A stretch of DNA of 28,924 bases from assembly GCA_018873225.1 (NCBI GenBank), contig JAEILZ010000011.1, forward strand, positions 1 through 28,924, written 5' to 3'. This document shows positions 1-9,718 of the stretch, piece after piece. The notes beneath the pieces are model-generated. The model was not told the DNA's origin. It searched no databases and saw only the letters and a program-made list of their open reading frames with translations. Positions within the stretch are counted from its first letter, which is position 1; each line of letters opens with the position of its first letter. Source of the DNA: [Phialemoniopsis] sp. UDSM-2020 (lineage: Eukaryota; Ascomycota; Sordariomycetes; Thyridiales; Thyridiaceae). Made by a program: the position numbers and the translations under genes.

Positions 1-123
1 CATATAAAAATATACAAGGTTTTCAATATAATATATTAACATATTATAACAAAAGATTAAATATAATAACACTATATTTAATTACAAACAAAATTAATAA
101 AATCTTTATTAATTAAAATTAAT
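1..123. repeat. Terminal redundancy, left copy
   Basis: Bases 1-123 are identical to 28802-28924. This is the overlap expected when a circular molecule is written as a line, not a biological repeat. The join falls in an AT-rich part of rnl domain V, so the rRNA runs continuously across it. Removing one copy gives a 28,801-bp circle. Confidence 0.95.
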
Positions 124-2170
124 TAAAACTTACAAAAGCACAGCTTTCGCTAGCGCCTTATAAGTTATTTTCTTTGGACACACCCATTTACTCTTTATGG
201 GGTCTGTGCCCCGCATAAACTGTCTCCTAGCAATTGTTCCCTTTTTCAGGGTTTATAATGTAATAGACAAATAAAGGTCTTTCAGTTGAATCTAATCGAT
301 TACCTTATAAACTAAAATTTGTCGGGATCACATTCAATAATTAGTAACAGTAAAGCTGCATAGGGTCTTCTCGTCTACCTAGAGGTAAACTGTATCTGCA
401 CAGTTATTCCAATTTCACTGAGTCAATCATAGAGACAGCTGTTGTATCGTTACATCATTCATGCAAGACCGCATTTAACGGCCAAGGTATTTCGCTACCT
501 TAGGACCCTCACGTTAAGGCCGCCATTAACCGGGGTTTCCTTCAAGACCAAACCTTTATTGGTTTAGTTAATTCGTTAACCAGCCGGCACCGGGCAGAAA
601 TCACACTCAATACTTAGATTTATCATCTTTATGCAAAGTGCTTTGTTTTAATTAAACAGTCGTACAACATTATTTTATGCTTCTTCCTTTTTACTCGATA
701 TTAATCGAGACTAATGAGCCCTCCTTATCCCGAAGTTACGGTAGTCAATTTGCCGAGTTCCTTTATGATTGTTATCTCATTTGCGCCTTCGTATTCTCTA
801 CTAGCTTACTTGTTTCAGTTTTTAGGTACGGTTGTTTATTACTTACTTTTCCAGCACATTTTCCACTTAAAAATGTTGTCCTTTATAGTAAAAAGATTTT
901 CTCATCGTTTTAACCTTCAGGTTATAAACTTAGAGGCCGTTACTTATCACTAACCATAAGCTTTAGGCGGAGTTCCTTGCGAACTTCTTTTTGTTACTCA
1001 TGTCACCATTCTCACTTGAGTTATCATATAATTTCCTTTAAAAAAGAAAACTCTTAGATATACTCAACGTTCTGCTACCCCTTAAATTACAATATTATAT
1101 AATATTTTAACTTATGGACAAAGTATCGGTATATTATTTAGATCCGTTAAATTTTCGATGCTTTTAAGATTTAACAAGCGCTCTATTACGAGTTCTTCAA
1201 ATTATGGCTGCTTCTAAGCCCATCTCCTTGTCGACTTATATAAAAACTTTCTTAATTTCACTTAACAATAATTTTGGAACCTTAACTTTTGTTCTGGGCT
1301 GTTTCCCTCTTGACATACAACCTTATCACTCTATGTCTGATAATTTAAGATCCATCTTTGCCATTTCGAGTCCACATACTCACCGGTAAAATCTTCACGA
1401 TCCCCCGATATATACAAATAAAAATGTGTTTTTATAATAAGTATAGCCAAAGACTAAAACTTATCATAAAAGTGTACATCTTGTCTGAGATTAAGTTCTG
1501 TACCTGCTAAGATGTTACTTAAACTGCCTACTATTATAGGTTTCGCAGAAAACCAGCTATGATCGTCAGCGTTGTCTTTCACTTACTTACCACAGTTCTT
1601 CGGATATTTTTGCAACAATAACCCGTTCGGACCTTTATAGTCCTGACCATGGTAAGATCACGATCCTTCGGGTCTAACTTTAGATACTTTTCATTTTTTT
1701 TATGATCGGTTTAACTACGCAATTTTGCTCGCATCTAATGTTAACTTGGTGACCCATTATGCAAAAGGTACGCTCTTGCTTTTATTGCTCGAGCTGCTTA
1801 TAAAACTACTACTTCATGACTTTTCCCTCACGGTACTTTTCGCTATCGCTTATGTATTATATTTAGTCTTTGAGGAAGGTTCCCCATACGTTCAAACAGT
1901 TTGGTGACCATTTTACTTATTTAAAGACTGATCTATTTTCGTTCACACTAATTATAGAATCTCGTTTGATTTCTTTTCCTGAAGCTACTGAGATATTTCA
2001 ATTCGCTTCGTTTATTATCTAATTTCTCTAAGAGTTTATATCTCGGTCATAGAGATAAATCAATCTCTTTAATACATAGCTATTCTTATAATAATAGTCT
2101 CTTTATATACTTATATATATATTCTATATAAATATTTACTTTGTATCATTTACATTTCTTAAAAGTTTTT
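1..2170 (-). rRNA. rnl: Large-subunit rRNA, 5' part (domains I to V)
   Basis: This is the larger part of the mitochondrial 23S-like rRNA, read on the minus strand from about 2170 down to 1 and continuing at the other end of the window (28801 to 28525). Recognisable landmarks are the 5' domain near 1950-2040, the domain V segment around 360-545 (complement of the GACGAGAAGACCC region), and the P-loop hairpin around 185-235 (GGGGCACAGACCCC followed by AAAGAGTAA). trnP lies just upstream. The 5' end is estimated to within a few tens of bases. Small ORFs on the plus strand inside this region are chance open frames. An AT-rich block (about 1-165 and 28690-28801) interrupts domain V after the P-loop and looks like a variable expansion. 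Confidence 0.93.
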
Positions 2171-2177
2171 AATATTA

Positions 2178-2249
2178 TCAGATCACCGGGACTTGCACCT
2201 GGATGGCCTTCTCCCAAAGAAGGTATTTTACTAATTAAATCATGATCTG
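2178..2249 (-). tRNA. trnP: tRNA-Pro (anticodon TGG)
   Basis: The acceptor CAGATCA pairs with TGATCTG. The anticodon arm is CCTTC-TTTGGGA-GAAGG and the T-arm is regular. It lies directly upstream of the rnl 5' end, its usual place in Hypocreales-type mitochondrial genomes. Confidence 0.93.
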
Positions 2250-2347
2250 TAAATAAATATTTTATTGATATAATTTATATTTATTATCATACCACCTTTT
2301 AGGTATTTAATTTAAAATTATTATATTATTTAATTTAAATAAATATT

Positions 2348-2434
2348 CAGAGAATATCCGATTCGAACGGATGTGATCATTACTGACCAAATAAAACTCA
2401 AACTTACCACCTTAGACCACTCGGTCAATTCTCT
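2348..2434 (-). tRNA. trnS: tRNA-Ser (anticodon TGA)
   Basis: The acceptor AGAGAAT/ATTCTCT, a long variable arm typical of serine tRNAs, anticodon loop TTTGAGT and discriminator G are all visible. It reads UCN codons. The flanking spacers 2250-2347 and 2435-2562 are AT-rich and show no gene. Confidence 0.92.
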
Positions 2435-2562
2435 TTGAAATTATCATTATTAGAGTTACTTTCGAGTTAATGAAAATCAACTTCTTATTAATAAATATAT
2501 ACTATCAGCTTTTATTTTTTTAACTAAGAAAATATGTATTTTTACTAGGAATTATACATATT

Positions 2563-2634
2563 TAATTCCTCAGTGAATCGAACACTGAACATATTCTTAT
2601 CAAGAATACACTTTACCTATTAAGTTAAGGAATC
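2563..2634 (-). tRNA. trnI: tRNA-Ile (anticodon GAT)
   Basis: The acceptor GATTCCT pairs with AGGAATT, and the anticodon arm is TATTC-TTGATAA-GAATA. It begins 19 bases after the stop of ORF A in the coding direction. Confidence 0.93.
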
Positions 2635-2653
2635 TTTTATAAATAGTTTTTTT

Positions 2654-3547
2654 TTAGAAACGATTTATAAATTGGTCAATTAAAGGTATAGAATTTTCCA
2701 CAGTATCTCCTATAAGACTTCCATATATTCTAAAAAAATCATTTAAAGTAGTAGAAAATTCAGTATAACTCTGTAAAAACCTTTCGTAGCTCTCGGAATA
2801 AGCAGTATATATTTCATAACGCTCTAGAATGTTTCTATATGTTTCATCAGTCATAACTGTTTTATGTTCTAATTGAAATTTTTCTAAAATTTCGTCTAGT
2901 CTAGTTAATTCACGATCTAGGGTAACATTATATTCAGATTGTATAATATCACGCTCGTCTAATATGAGATCTAATTGATGAGTAAGATCATCTAATTTTT
3001 GAATTGTATTTTCTAAATCTTCAATTAAACTAGTCACATCCGTTTTTTCGTCAAGGTATTCGGGACTTTGTCTAGGATCTATATGATCATATTTAGCTCC
3101 TTTGATTAAAGAATCCATTTTAGATTGAGAACTTTCTGTTAGAGGATTCTCGCTAGTTTTAACCTCATCTAAAGTAGAACGGAACTTAGTAAAACTAAAA
3201 TATATAACAGGAAGTCCTATACTTATAAGTACAATACCTCCCGCCAAAAGCATAACTCCATGTGGATGACTCTGCATTCAGCTTTGTGCTCAATCTGTTA
3301 TGTTAAATATATCACGTGTTTCTGTTATTAATGCAGCTTTTTCTCTTGTTAAAGTTCTTCCAGATTCTTGTATAGTTTCTTTAATAGTTTCTTCAGCTAG
3401 TTCTTTTGTTGTATCCATTACTGAACGTACATGATCAGGGGATTCAGGTCCTAAGTTTAAACGTCTAGTTGTACTAAATCTTCTAATATTTAATGTTCCA
3501 ACTTTGTTTGCACGTGAACTCTCGCCAATGATAAATAAATTATTCAT
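2654..3547 (-). CDS. ORF A: unknown single-span membrane protein with helical domain, nad6-derived start
   Basis: This is one continuous 297-codon frame in genetic code 4; two in-frame TGA codons (residues 86 and 90, both Trp) split it only in the standard code. The family is not recognised. The first ten residues, MNNLFIIGES, are identical to the NAD6 N-terminus and come from a duplicated copy of the nad6 leader and start. A basic stretch follows with R-R-F-S-T at residues 22-26, resembling an MPP-type presequence cleavage site. One hydrophobic helix spans about residues 97-118. The remaining 180 residues are charged and helical, with likely coiled coil around 150-215. It lies between trnW and trnI, where the related gene order has no protein gene. 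Consistent use of TGA for Trp and an intact frame suggest that it is expressed in the mitochondrion. Its function is unknown. ORFs B and C share the same plan. Confidence 0.82.
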
Positions 3548-3590
3548 AATTTTTTTAAATAGATTAATAAACCCCGGTAAGGGAAAGAAA
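3522..3590 (-). repeat. Duplicated nad6 leader and start, copy at ORF A
   Basis: These 69 bases match 4417-4485 with about four mismatches, at an offset of 895. The copy contains the sequence upstream of nad6, including a CCCCGGTAAGGGAAA block, plus the ATG and first codons. It gives ORF A its start codon and probably its 5' untranslated region. Confidence 0.9.
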
Positions 3591-3600
3591 GTCCTTAGAC

Positions 3601-3671
3601 CAAGAGCACTCAGATTCGAACTGAGAAATTGGAGGTTGAAGCTCCCTATTTTACCATTAAATTATACTCTT
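3601..3671 (-). tRNA. trnW: tRNA-Trp (anticodon TCA)
   Basis: The acceptor AAGAGTA/TGCTCTT, anticodon loop CTTCAAC and discriminator G are present. Anticodon TCA reads both TGA and TGG, which directly supports genetic code 4. In Hypocreales this gene usually sits next to trnP; here ORF A, trnI and trnS lie between. Confidence 0.93.
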
Positions 3672-3702
3672 ATAAACTATTTTTTGAAATAATTTAATGG
3701 TG

Positions 3703-3776
3703 TAGGAAAGATGGGATTTGAACCCATAACCTATCGTGTGTAAGACGATTGCTCTACCAATTAAGCTACCCTCCCT
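3703..3776 (-). tRNA. trnV: tRNA-Val (anticodon TAC)
   Basis: The acceptor AGGGAGG pairs with CTTTCCT, and the anticodon arm is ATCGT-CTTACAC-ACGAT. It starts 6 bases after the nad6 stop. Confidence 0.93.
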
Positions 3777-3782
3777 TGAAAT

Positions 3783-4442
3783 CTAATTTTTTTGTTTAAT
3801 AGTTATAACTATAGCTCCTACCATAGCTAATAATAATATAAAACTAGCTAATATAAGTCACATATTATAATTAGTATACATTATATTTCCTATACTTGTA
3901 ATATGACCAGTTTCTGCTAAATTACCATCTCATATTTTACTAGTAACAAATGATATATCATTATTATTAATTTCAAGATTATTTAAGTAATTATTACTGT
4001 ACTTATTTATAGATATATTATATAATATATTATTTAAATAGTTATTGTAATTACTTAAAATTGCGATGTCATAAGGGAGTATCTGAAATAAAGGATAGTT
4101 AAATAAAACCGCAATAGTTATAGCTAAAGGAATACTGTTACTAGTATTACTTTGTAATTCACTTATTCTAATATTTATTAGCATTAAAATAAATAAAAAC
4201 AGAATAGATACAGCTCCTATGTAAACAATTAGGTAAGATAACCCTATAAAACTAAGACCTAATATAATTAAATAAGAAGAAATTCCTGCAAATAAACCTA
4301 TTAAAAATAAAACAGAAATAATGGGGTTTTTACTAATAATAACAAATATTCCACATAATATAACAACGAGGGAAATAATATTTAATATCTCGGCTTTATA
4401 ACCATTCGTAAAACTTTCGCCAATGATAAATAAATTATTCAT
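3783..4442 (-). CDS. nad6: NADH dehydrogenase subunit 6
   Basis: This is a membrane-arm subunit of respiratory complex I. The frame gives 219 residues in code 4, with the Trp TGA at 3930 read through. The N-terminus MNNLFIIGES is followed by several hydrophobic helices and the typical Sordariomycete ending (NIMYTNYN, then LLLAMVGAIVITIKQK). The stop is TAG at 3783. A block of about 45 residues rich in Asn (roughly residues 120-165) separates the conserved helices. The gene lies between trnS(gct) and trnV. Its leader and first ten codons have been copied in front of ORF A. Confidence 0.96.
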
Positions 4443-4485
4443 AATTTTTTTAAATAGATTAACCTACCCCGGTAAGGGAAATAAA
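4417..4485 (-). repeat. nad6 leader and start, source copy of the duplication
   Basis: This is the authentic nad6 start and upstream sequence, of which 3522-3590 is the near-identical second copy. The rest of the nad6 upstream spacer (4486-4605) is AT-rich and shows no gene. Confidence 0.9.
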
Positions 4486-4605
4486 TAAAGAATTTATAAA
4501 GATGCAAGAATAAGTCATGGAAAAGAACATTAAATAGAAGAAGAAGATTTAGTACAACTAGGTATTTTAATTTAGGACTGAACATTTTTAACATGACGTC
4601 CAGTA

Positions 4606-4686
4606 CGGAAAGGAGGTGAATCGAACACCCAAATGTATAAACATAATATTTAGCAAATATCTTACCCTACCAATGGTAACCTTTCC
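4606..4686 (-). tRNA. trnS: tRNA-Ser (anticodon GCT)
   Basis: A perfect acceptor GGAAAGG/CCTTTCC, discriminator G and anticodon arm GATAT-TTGCTAA-ATATT are visible. It reads AGY codons. In Hypocreales this gene is usually found between rns and cox3. Confidence 0.9.
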
Positions 4687-4700
4687 TGAAGCTTGCGCCT

Positions 4701-4773
4701 CGAATTAGAACGGCATCGAACCGATATCTACTTCCGTGACAAGGAAGTCCTTTACCAATTAAGTTACTAATTC
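4701..4773 (-). tRNA. trnD: tRNA-Asp (anticodon GTC)
   Basis: The acceptor GAATTAG/CTAATTC, discriminator G and anticodon arm CTTCC-TTGTCAC-GGAAG are present. A copy of the dispersed GCTTGCGCCT motif (4691-4700) lies just 3' of it. Confidence 0.93.
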
Positions 4774-4779
4774 TATACG

Positions 4780-4850
4780 TACGACCAGTCGAAATCGAAT
4801 CGACACTTTACGGGTGGAAACCGTCTCGTCTACCATTAACATATGGTCGC
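4780..4850 (-). tRNA. trnG: tRNA-Gly (anticodon TCC)
   Basis: The acceptor GCGACCA/TGGTCGT and anticodon loop TTTCCAC are present. trnG between cox3 and nad6 is the usual position in related fungi. Confidence 0.92.
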
Positions 4851-4857
4851 TTAATTT

Positions 4858-4929
4858 TAGGATCTACCGGATTCGAACCGATTTTTTAGTGATTAAAAGT
4901 CACACGTATTACCATTATACTAAAACCCT
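4858..4929 (-). tRNA. trnK: tRNA-Lys (anticodon TTT)
   Basis: The acceptor AGGGTTT/AGATCCT and anticodon arm TGTGA-CTTTTAA-TCACT are present. In Hypocreales trnK is normally between trnF and trnL downstream of rnl; that site is empty here, so the gene appears to have moved. Confidence 0.92.
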
Positions 4930-4982
4930 TTAATTACTATATATTTATAGTATTATATTAAAAACAAATTATTATATACTAA

Positions 4983-5792
4983 TTATGATCCTCAGTAATA
5001 AATAGAAACGTATAAGAATAATCAAACAACATCAACAAAATGTCAGTATAATATACCAGCTTCAAATCCTAAATGATGATTATCTGTTACGTGATATGCA
5101 TATATTCTTCATAAAGCTACACCTAAGAAAATAGTACCTATTATAACGTGGAATCCGTGAAATCCTGTACCAAAATAGAAACATGTACCAAAAGCACCAT
5201 CACTTATAGTGAAAGAAGATACATTATATTCTACTCCTTGAAATGCAGTAAATATTATAGCTAATAATACTGTAGCAATTGAACCATATAAAGCTCCTTT
5301 TCTTTCTCCTTGTATTAGAGAATGGTGAGCATATGTAACTGTAGCTCCACTTGATAATAATATAACTGTATTAAGTAATGGTAATTCAAATGGATTTATA
5401 GGTTCAATACCAATAGGTGGTCATTGAGCTCCTAATTCAACAGTAGGTGTTAATGCACTATGAAAGAATGCTCAGAATATAGCTACAAAGAATAATGCTT
5501 CAGAAACTATAAATAATATAACTCCTAAATTTAGTCCTTTTTGCACAGCTAATGTATGATCTCCTAAAAATGTACCTTCAGTTATAATATCACGGAATCA
5601 GAAAGACATTGATCCTATTAATAAAAATAAGGCAGTATAAAATAAGTAATATGCATTACTAAAATTATGCATAGATAATGCAGCACTAGTAGTTAAAGTA
5701 AATAAACTTATACTAGTATATAATGGTCAAGGAGATGGAGATACTAAATGAAAAGGATGATCTTGAAAATTACTTCTTGTTAAATTAGTCAT
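4983..5792 (-). CDS. cox3: Cytochrome c oxidase subunit 3
   Basis: Core subunit III of complex IV, inner membrane, 269 residues. The start ATG at 5792 gives [17 protein letters not shown] and then the SPSPWP signature. The C-terminus ends in YYWGS before TAA at 4983, as in other ascomycetes. Trp is encoded by TGA throughout, so standard-code frames are fragmented. It lies between trnN and trnK. The spacer upstream (5793-5909) is AT-rich and shows no gene. Confidence 0.96.
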
Positions 5793-5909
5793 TGATTTTT
5801 TTTTAAGAAAACAGTTAAATAACCATATTTATATGTAAGGTTAAAGAATAAGTGGAAAAATATTATATTTAATATATAATAAGTATAGGGATAATTATAG
5901 AATATTATC

Positions 5910-5980
5910 AGCCCTTAAAATGAATCGAACATTTATCATAATATTAACAGTATTATGCTCTACCGTTGAGCTATAAAGGC
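5910..5980 (-). tRNA. trnN: tRNA-Asn (anticodon GTT)
   Basis: The acceptor GCCTTTA pairs with TAAGGGC, and the anticodon arm is TAATA-CTGTTAA-TATTA. It is four bases from trnY. Confidence 0.92.
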
Positions 5981-5983
5981 TCT

Positions 5984-6069
5984 TAGGAGACAAGAGATTC
6001 GAACTCTTAAAACAACAAATGTTATCAAGTTTACAGCTTGACCCTGTTTGCCAATACAGGAACCCTCCT
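5984..6069 (-). tRNA. trnY: tRNA-Tyr (anticodon GTA)
   Basis: The acceptor AGGAGGG/GTCTCCT, a long variable arm and anticodon loop CTGTAAA are visible. It directly follows rns, as in related genomes. Confidence 0.92.
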
Positions 6070-6114
6070 TAATGTATAATATATAAATTATACATGAATT
6101 ATAAAGTTAAAATT

Positions 6115-7590
6115 AATTATTCCCGTGCAACTTCCACTACACGAACCGTATTTCGACTTAACACTAATCAGAGCCATGCATACGAAGAATCCTATTATAA
6201 TATCTAAACCCTATTTATTTACTTATTTATAATAGAAGAGCAAACTTATTGCACGCACTCCTTTCAGCATGCGACGAGTGGTTAGTACCAATCCGAGGTT
6301 ATATTCACCGTGACATGGTGATTCACGATTACTAGTAATTTCTTATTCATGTAGTCGAATTTCAGACTACAATCCATATCTTTTTTATCCTATTTTCTGA
6401 GATTAGCTCAAACTCACATTTTTGCTTCTCTTTGTTTAGGAATATGTGGCACGTCTATAGCCCACAACATCAAGGCCATGATGACTTGTCTTGATCCCTA
6501 TTATCATACCCAATATAAAGGTCGAACAGCTTTATCATTATAAAATTTCAGAAATAAAGCAAGGGTTTCCGTTAATTCTATGGAACAAACCACAGTTTCG
6601 CAACATTAACTGAAGACAGCCGTGCAACACTTGTAAAATATTCAAGTTGTGGTAAGGTTTTTCGTGGATCATCGAATTAAATAACATACTTCACTACTGG
6701 TGTCAGAAACGGTCTAGTGATTTCAGTTCCTGCGTTGCCGCATTACTCTTGAGGTGAAATGCTTACATTTTCATTTATAGACTAAGTCGTAACCTAACCT
6801 ATAGCATTCATCATTCTCTGCAAAGACTACTGGGGTACCTAATCCTGTTCGTGCTCTATGCCTTCGTCCTTCAACGTCAGTTTGTACATAAGAGGTTGCC
6901 TACGCCTTAACCAGTCCCTTAGGTATCAACAAATTTCATCTCTCCTCCACAAGTACGACCTCCTTACATAAAACTCTAGTAAAACTGTCCTTTTTTACAG
7001 CTAATCTTACCGTTTGAGTACCCTTTAAACCTAATAAAGATGAATAACACTAGTCTCTTACGTATTACCGCGACTGCTGGCACGTAATTAGTCAAGACAT
7101 ACATATACATTGTCATTATCAATTGTATACTTTGAATTTTATTCGATAAAATCGATTTATCCATATAAAATGGACATTCCTCCAAATTGCCAGTTCAGCC
7201 GTTAGGCCATTGACCAATATTCCCCACTGCTGTACTTACTTGCCTTGGGATTTTTTCATCCCCAATGTGGTCGATCAACCTTTCAGTTTCGACTAAGAGA
7301 ATTACAGGCTAGTTAAGCTATTACCTTAACAACTACCTATCTCTATGATTTACCTTTTCCTCTTAAAGCGGATAATACCTTTGTTATTATGAGGGATTTT
7401 TCCCCTCACTTTAAGTTCGGTCGATAATCTAATACTCACCTGTTCACCACTTTTAATTAAACATTGACTTACGTCGTTAAATTAAACGTTCGATTAGCAT
7501 GTGTCAAGCATTTGGACAGCGTTCATTCAGAGCCATCACCAAACTCATCTACATTGATGTGATGATAAATCATTCACATCACTTAAAAGT
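6115..7590 (-). rRNA. rns: Small-subunit rRNA
   Basis: Mitochondrial 16S-like rRNA. The 5' region contains GAGTTTGGTGATGGCTC followed by TGAACGCTG (minus strand around 7520-7556). The 3' region contains the AAGTCG...GTAGTGG decoding-site segment near 6125-6165. The 530-like and 900-like regions lie between. Both ends are estimates to within about 30 bases. The small minus-strand ORF at 6976-7185 is a chance frame inside the rRNA. Confidence 0.93.
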
Positions 7591-7594
7591 TTTT

Positions 7595-7625
7595 AATTTT
7601 AGGAGGCACGAGCCTTCCTAAAATT
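7595..7625. other. GC-cored hairpin at the rns 5' end
   Basis: An inverted repeat with 13- and 14-nt arms (AATTTTAGGAGGC and GCCTTCCTAAAATT) around the loop ACGA, with one bulged base. It sits just upstream of the rns 5' end and could mark transcript processing or be a mobile GC element. The following spacer 7626-7867 holds no recognisable gene. Confidence 0.6.
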
Positions 7626-7867
7626 ATTTTTAGGATTAATTTAAGCTATTTCTAGTTTTAATTTCTTACTAAAAAAAAGTTCTATATTAGCTTGTGTGTC
7701 CGCTATAAATTGAGGGCTTATGCCTATAAATACTAAATTATTTATCAATTTATATTTAATTTCTATTTAATACCTTGATTTTATCTAAATTTTTGAATTT
7801 AAATATTTTATAAACTATAGACTTTCCTTAGATTATTATATCTATTTTTCTTTTAACCCTAAGAAAA

Positions 7868-8626
7868 TTATTTTCATCAAAGATGACTTGGTACTTTACC
7901 ATAGAAATGATTAATTACATAATCATTATAACGAAAAGGTTGGGGTCTTTGTCTTAATAATTCGACTATTGTATTATTTGTTGTATTATTACTATTTAAT
8001 GTTTGTGCTTGATTAACTATATTAGCCATTCTATTATCTAATTCGGGATTAAGTACAGCTATCATATCTAAACTTTGTATAAATCCTGTTTCAGCGCTAT
8101 AAGGAAATAATTCTAAAGTTCGATTATCAATGTCTCTAAGGTGATCTTGGATTTTCGATAATTCGAACAAGAAATGTTCTTTCTGAAATGCTACTATACC
8201 TAATTGAGTAGCTAAACTTATATCTGGTCTAGGTGTAACTTGTAAACCTGATATATCCCCAAATGTGTAAGGTATAAACTTACTAGGGTATCCAAATCTA
8301 GAAAAGTCAAAAATATTAATTTCTAATTTTTTTAATAATACTCCTAAAGGATGAGGCGAAGTATTTTTATATTCTAAAATATATTTATATGTCTCTTCTC
8401 AAACATCTCAATTAATATGTTGACCTACTGCAAACGCCTGAATTGTAGTTAAATCCGTGATAGGTTTAAAAAAATCTAATGCATTTGTAGGAGAAAGTAC
8501 ATCTTGTATATTTAAATAAAATTTTGTAAAAATAGCTATTGAGATTAAATTAGAAACAAAAAATAATGTAAAAACTAATATAGGAAGTCCTAATATTAAT
8601 CTTTTATAAAATTTTAGATCTCTCAT
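7868..8626 (-). CDS. ORF C: unknown single-span membrane protein downstream of atp6
   Basis: The frame from the first ATG (8626) to TAA (7868) gives 252 residues in code 4. TGA Trp codons occur in the middle and twice at the end (...HLWWK). The family is not recognised. A strong hydrophobic helix at about residues 10-33 is followed by a hydrophilic, mostly helical domain of roughly 200 residues with an Asn/Thr-rich patch near the C-terminus. The frame stays open upstream of the ATG for more than 200 bases and that part also looks coding (see 8627-8833). The true start is therefore probably earlier and overlaps the end of atp6. It lies between atp6 and rns, where related genomes have no protein gene. 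It shares the layout of ORFs A and B. Function unknown. Confidence 0.75.
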
Positions 8627-8833
8627 ATATTTATTATTTTGAAAAATAAATTCAACTTCGGGACAGTTATGTCTTAGAGTTAATAATTTATCTTCTTTTT
8701 GTAATTCCTGAATAGGTCTTATTTTTGTTGAATAAGATCTAGTTAAATTTATACCGGATATAATATTTGAATTTAGATTAGGTACTACATAATTAGAAGA
8801 AATTAATGAAGATCTAATCCGTCTTTTATATAT
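8627..8833 (-). other. Probable N-terminal extension of ORF C, overlapping the atp6 3' end
   Basis: This is an open, in-frame extension of ORF C without an ATG. From an ATA at 8831-8833 it encodes a basic, Ser/Asn-rich stretch, then R-S-Y-S-T-K (Arg codon 8738-8740), then an acidic-basic linker leading into the ATG at 8626. About 30 bases overlap atp6 in the -1 frame. Initiation at ATA, or fusion through frameshifting at the atp6 end, are both possible and unproven. Confidence 0.5.
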
Positions 8834-9594
8834 CCGCTTGTTAGTACTACGAACACTTGAGCTTGAATGAATGCTATCCCTAGTTCTAGTCCCGAGAAGG
8901 CAATAATAAATGTTAGAGGTACCAAACCTAAGAAAAAAAAAATTATACCAGAAGTCATTATATTGTATGTAAAACCTGCTAATATATTTAATAACATATG
9001 ACCTGATAAAATATTAGCTGCTAATCTTAAACCTAAAGATATATTACGAGCAAGATAAGATATAAATTCTATTAGAACTAATAAAGGTAATAAGGCTAAA
9101 GGACAACCGGCTGGTACTAAAAGAGAGAAAAATTCTAAACCGTGTTTTTGGAATCCTAAAATTGTTGCACCTAAAACTATTGTAAAACTAAGGAAGAAAG
9201 TTAATACAAAATGACTAGTAGATGCAAAACTGTAAGGAACCATACCTACTAAATTATTTATTAAGATAAAAATAAATAAAGTATAGATGAAAGGGAAGTA
9301 AATTTGACCACTTCTAGGGTTTATTTGATTTGTAACTATACTGTGTATAGTAGCGTATAAAGATTCTTGACTAATTGATCAGTTATTACTTACTAATTTG
9401 TTATAGTTTGTAGTTAAAAGATTTAAAGCTAATATTAAGAATGCAGCTATTGTTAAATAGAATCCTGCGTTTGTTATAGAAATATGTAAGTTACCTAATA
9501 TAGGTGCGTCTAAACTTAATAGATCTCTTATTTCAAATTGATCTAAAGGACTAAATATTTCTTTGTGTAAGTTGTTTAAGCTTAAAGTACTCAT
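8803..9594 (-). CDS. atp6: ATP synthase subunit a (F0 subunit 6)
   Basis: Proton-channel subunit a of ATP synthase, 263 residues. The start is placed at ATG 9594 (MSTLSLNNLHKEIFSPLDQFEI) because this matches the family N-terminus; an in-frame ATG at 9645 would add 17 non-conserved residues. Conserved segments include GNLHISITN, SWSISQESLYATIHSIV with TGA Trp, the essential Arg in LGLRLAANILSGH, and the ending GYIKDGLDLH. The stop is TAA at 8803. The 3' end overlaps the open extension of ORF C. Confidence 0.96.
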
Positions 9595-9718
9595 TTTGTA
9601 CCTTAAGCCTTTATTATAAGTCTTAAAATATCTAAGTATACACATAGTATTTATTAAATACTAATTTTTCACAATCTTAATTTGTGAAGTATAAAAATAA
9701 TATATTATATTATATTAT

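Noticed and set aside
677..1907. Plus-strand ORFs of 60-79 codons
   Set aside because: They lie inside rnl on the opposite strand, overlap conserved rRNA segments and resemble no protein; chance open frames.
3290..3547. ORF A read as two separate small genes or a pseudogene
   Set aside because: The apparent stop at 3290 is TGA, which is Trp here (trnW has anticodon TCA). The frame continues without a true stop to 2654.
6976..7185. Minus-strand ORF of 69 codons
   Set aside because: It is inside the conserved body of rns, so it is a chance frame.
8803..9645. atp6 start at 9645
   Set aside because: The 17 extra residues are not part of the conserved family N-terminus; ATG 9594 fits better.
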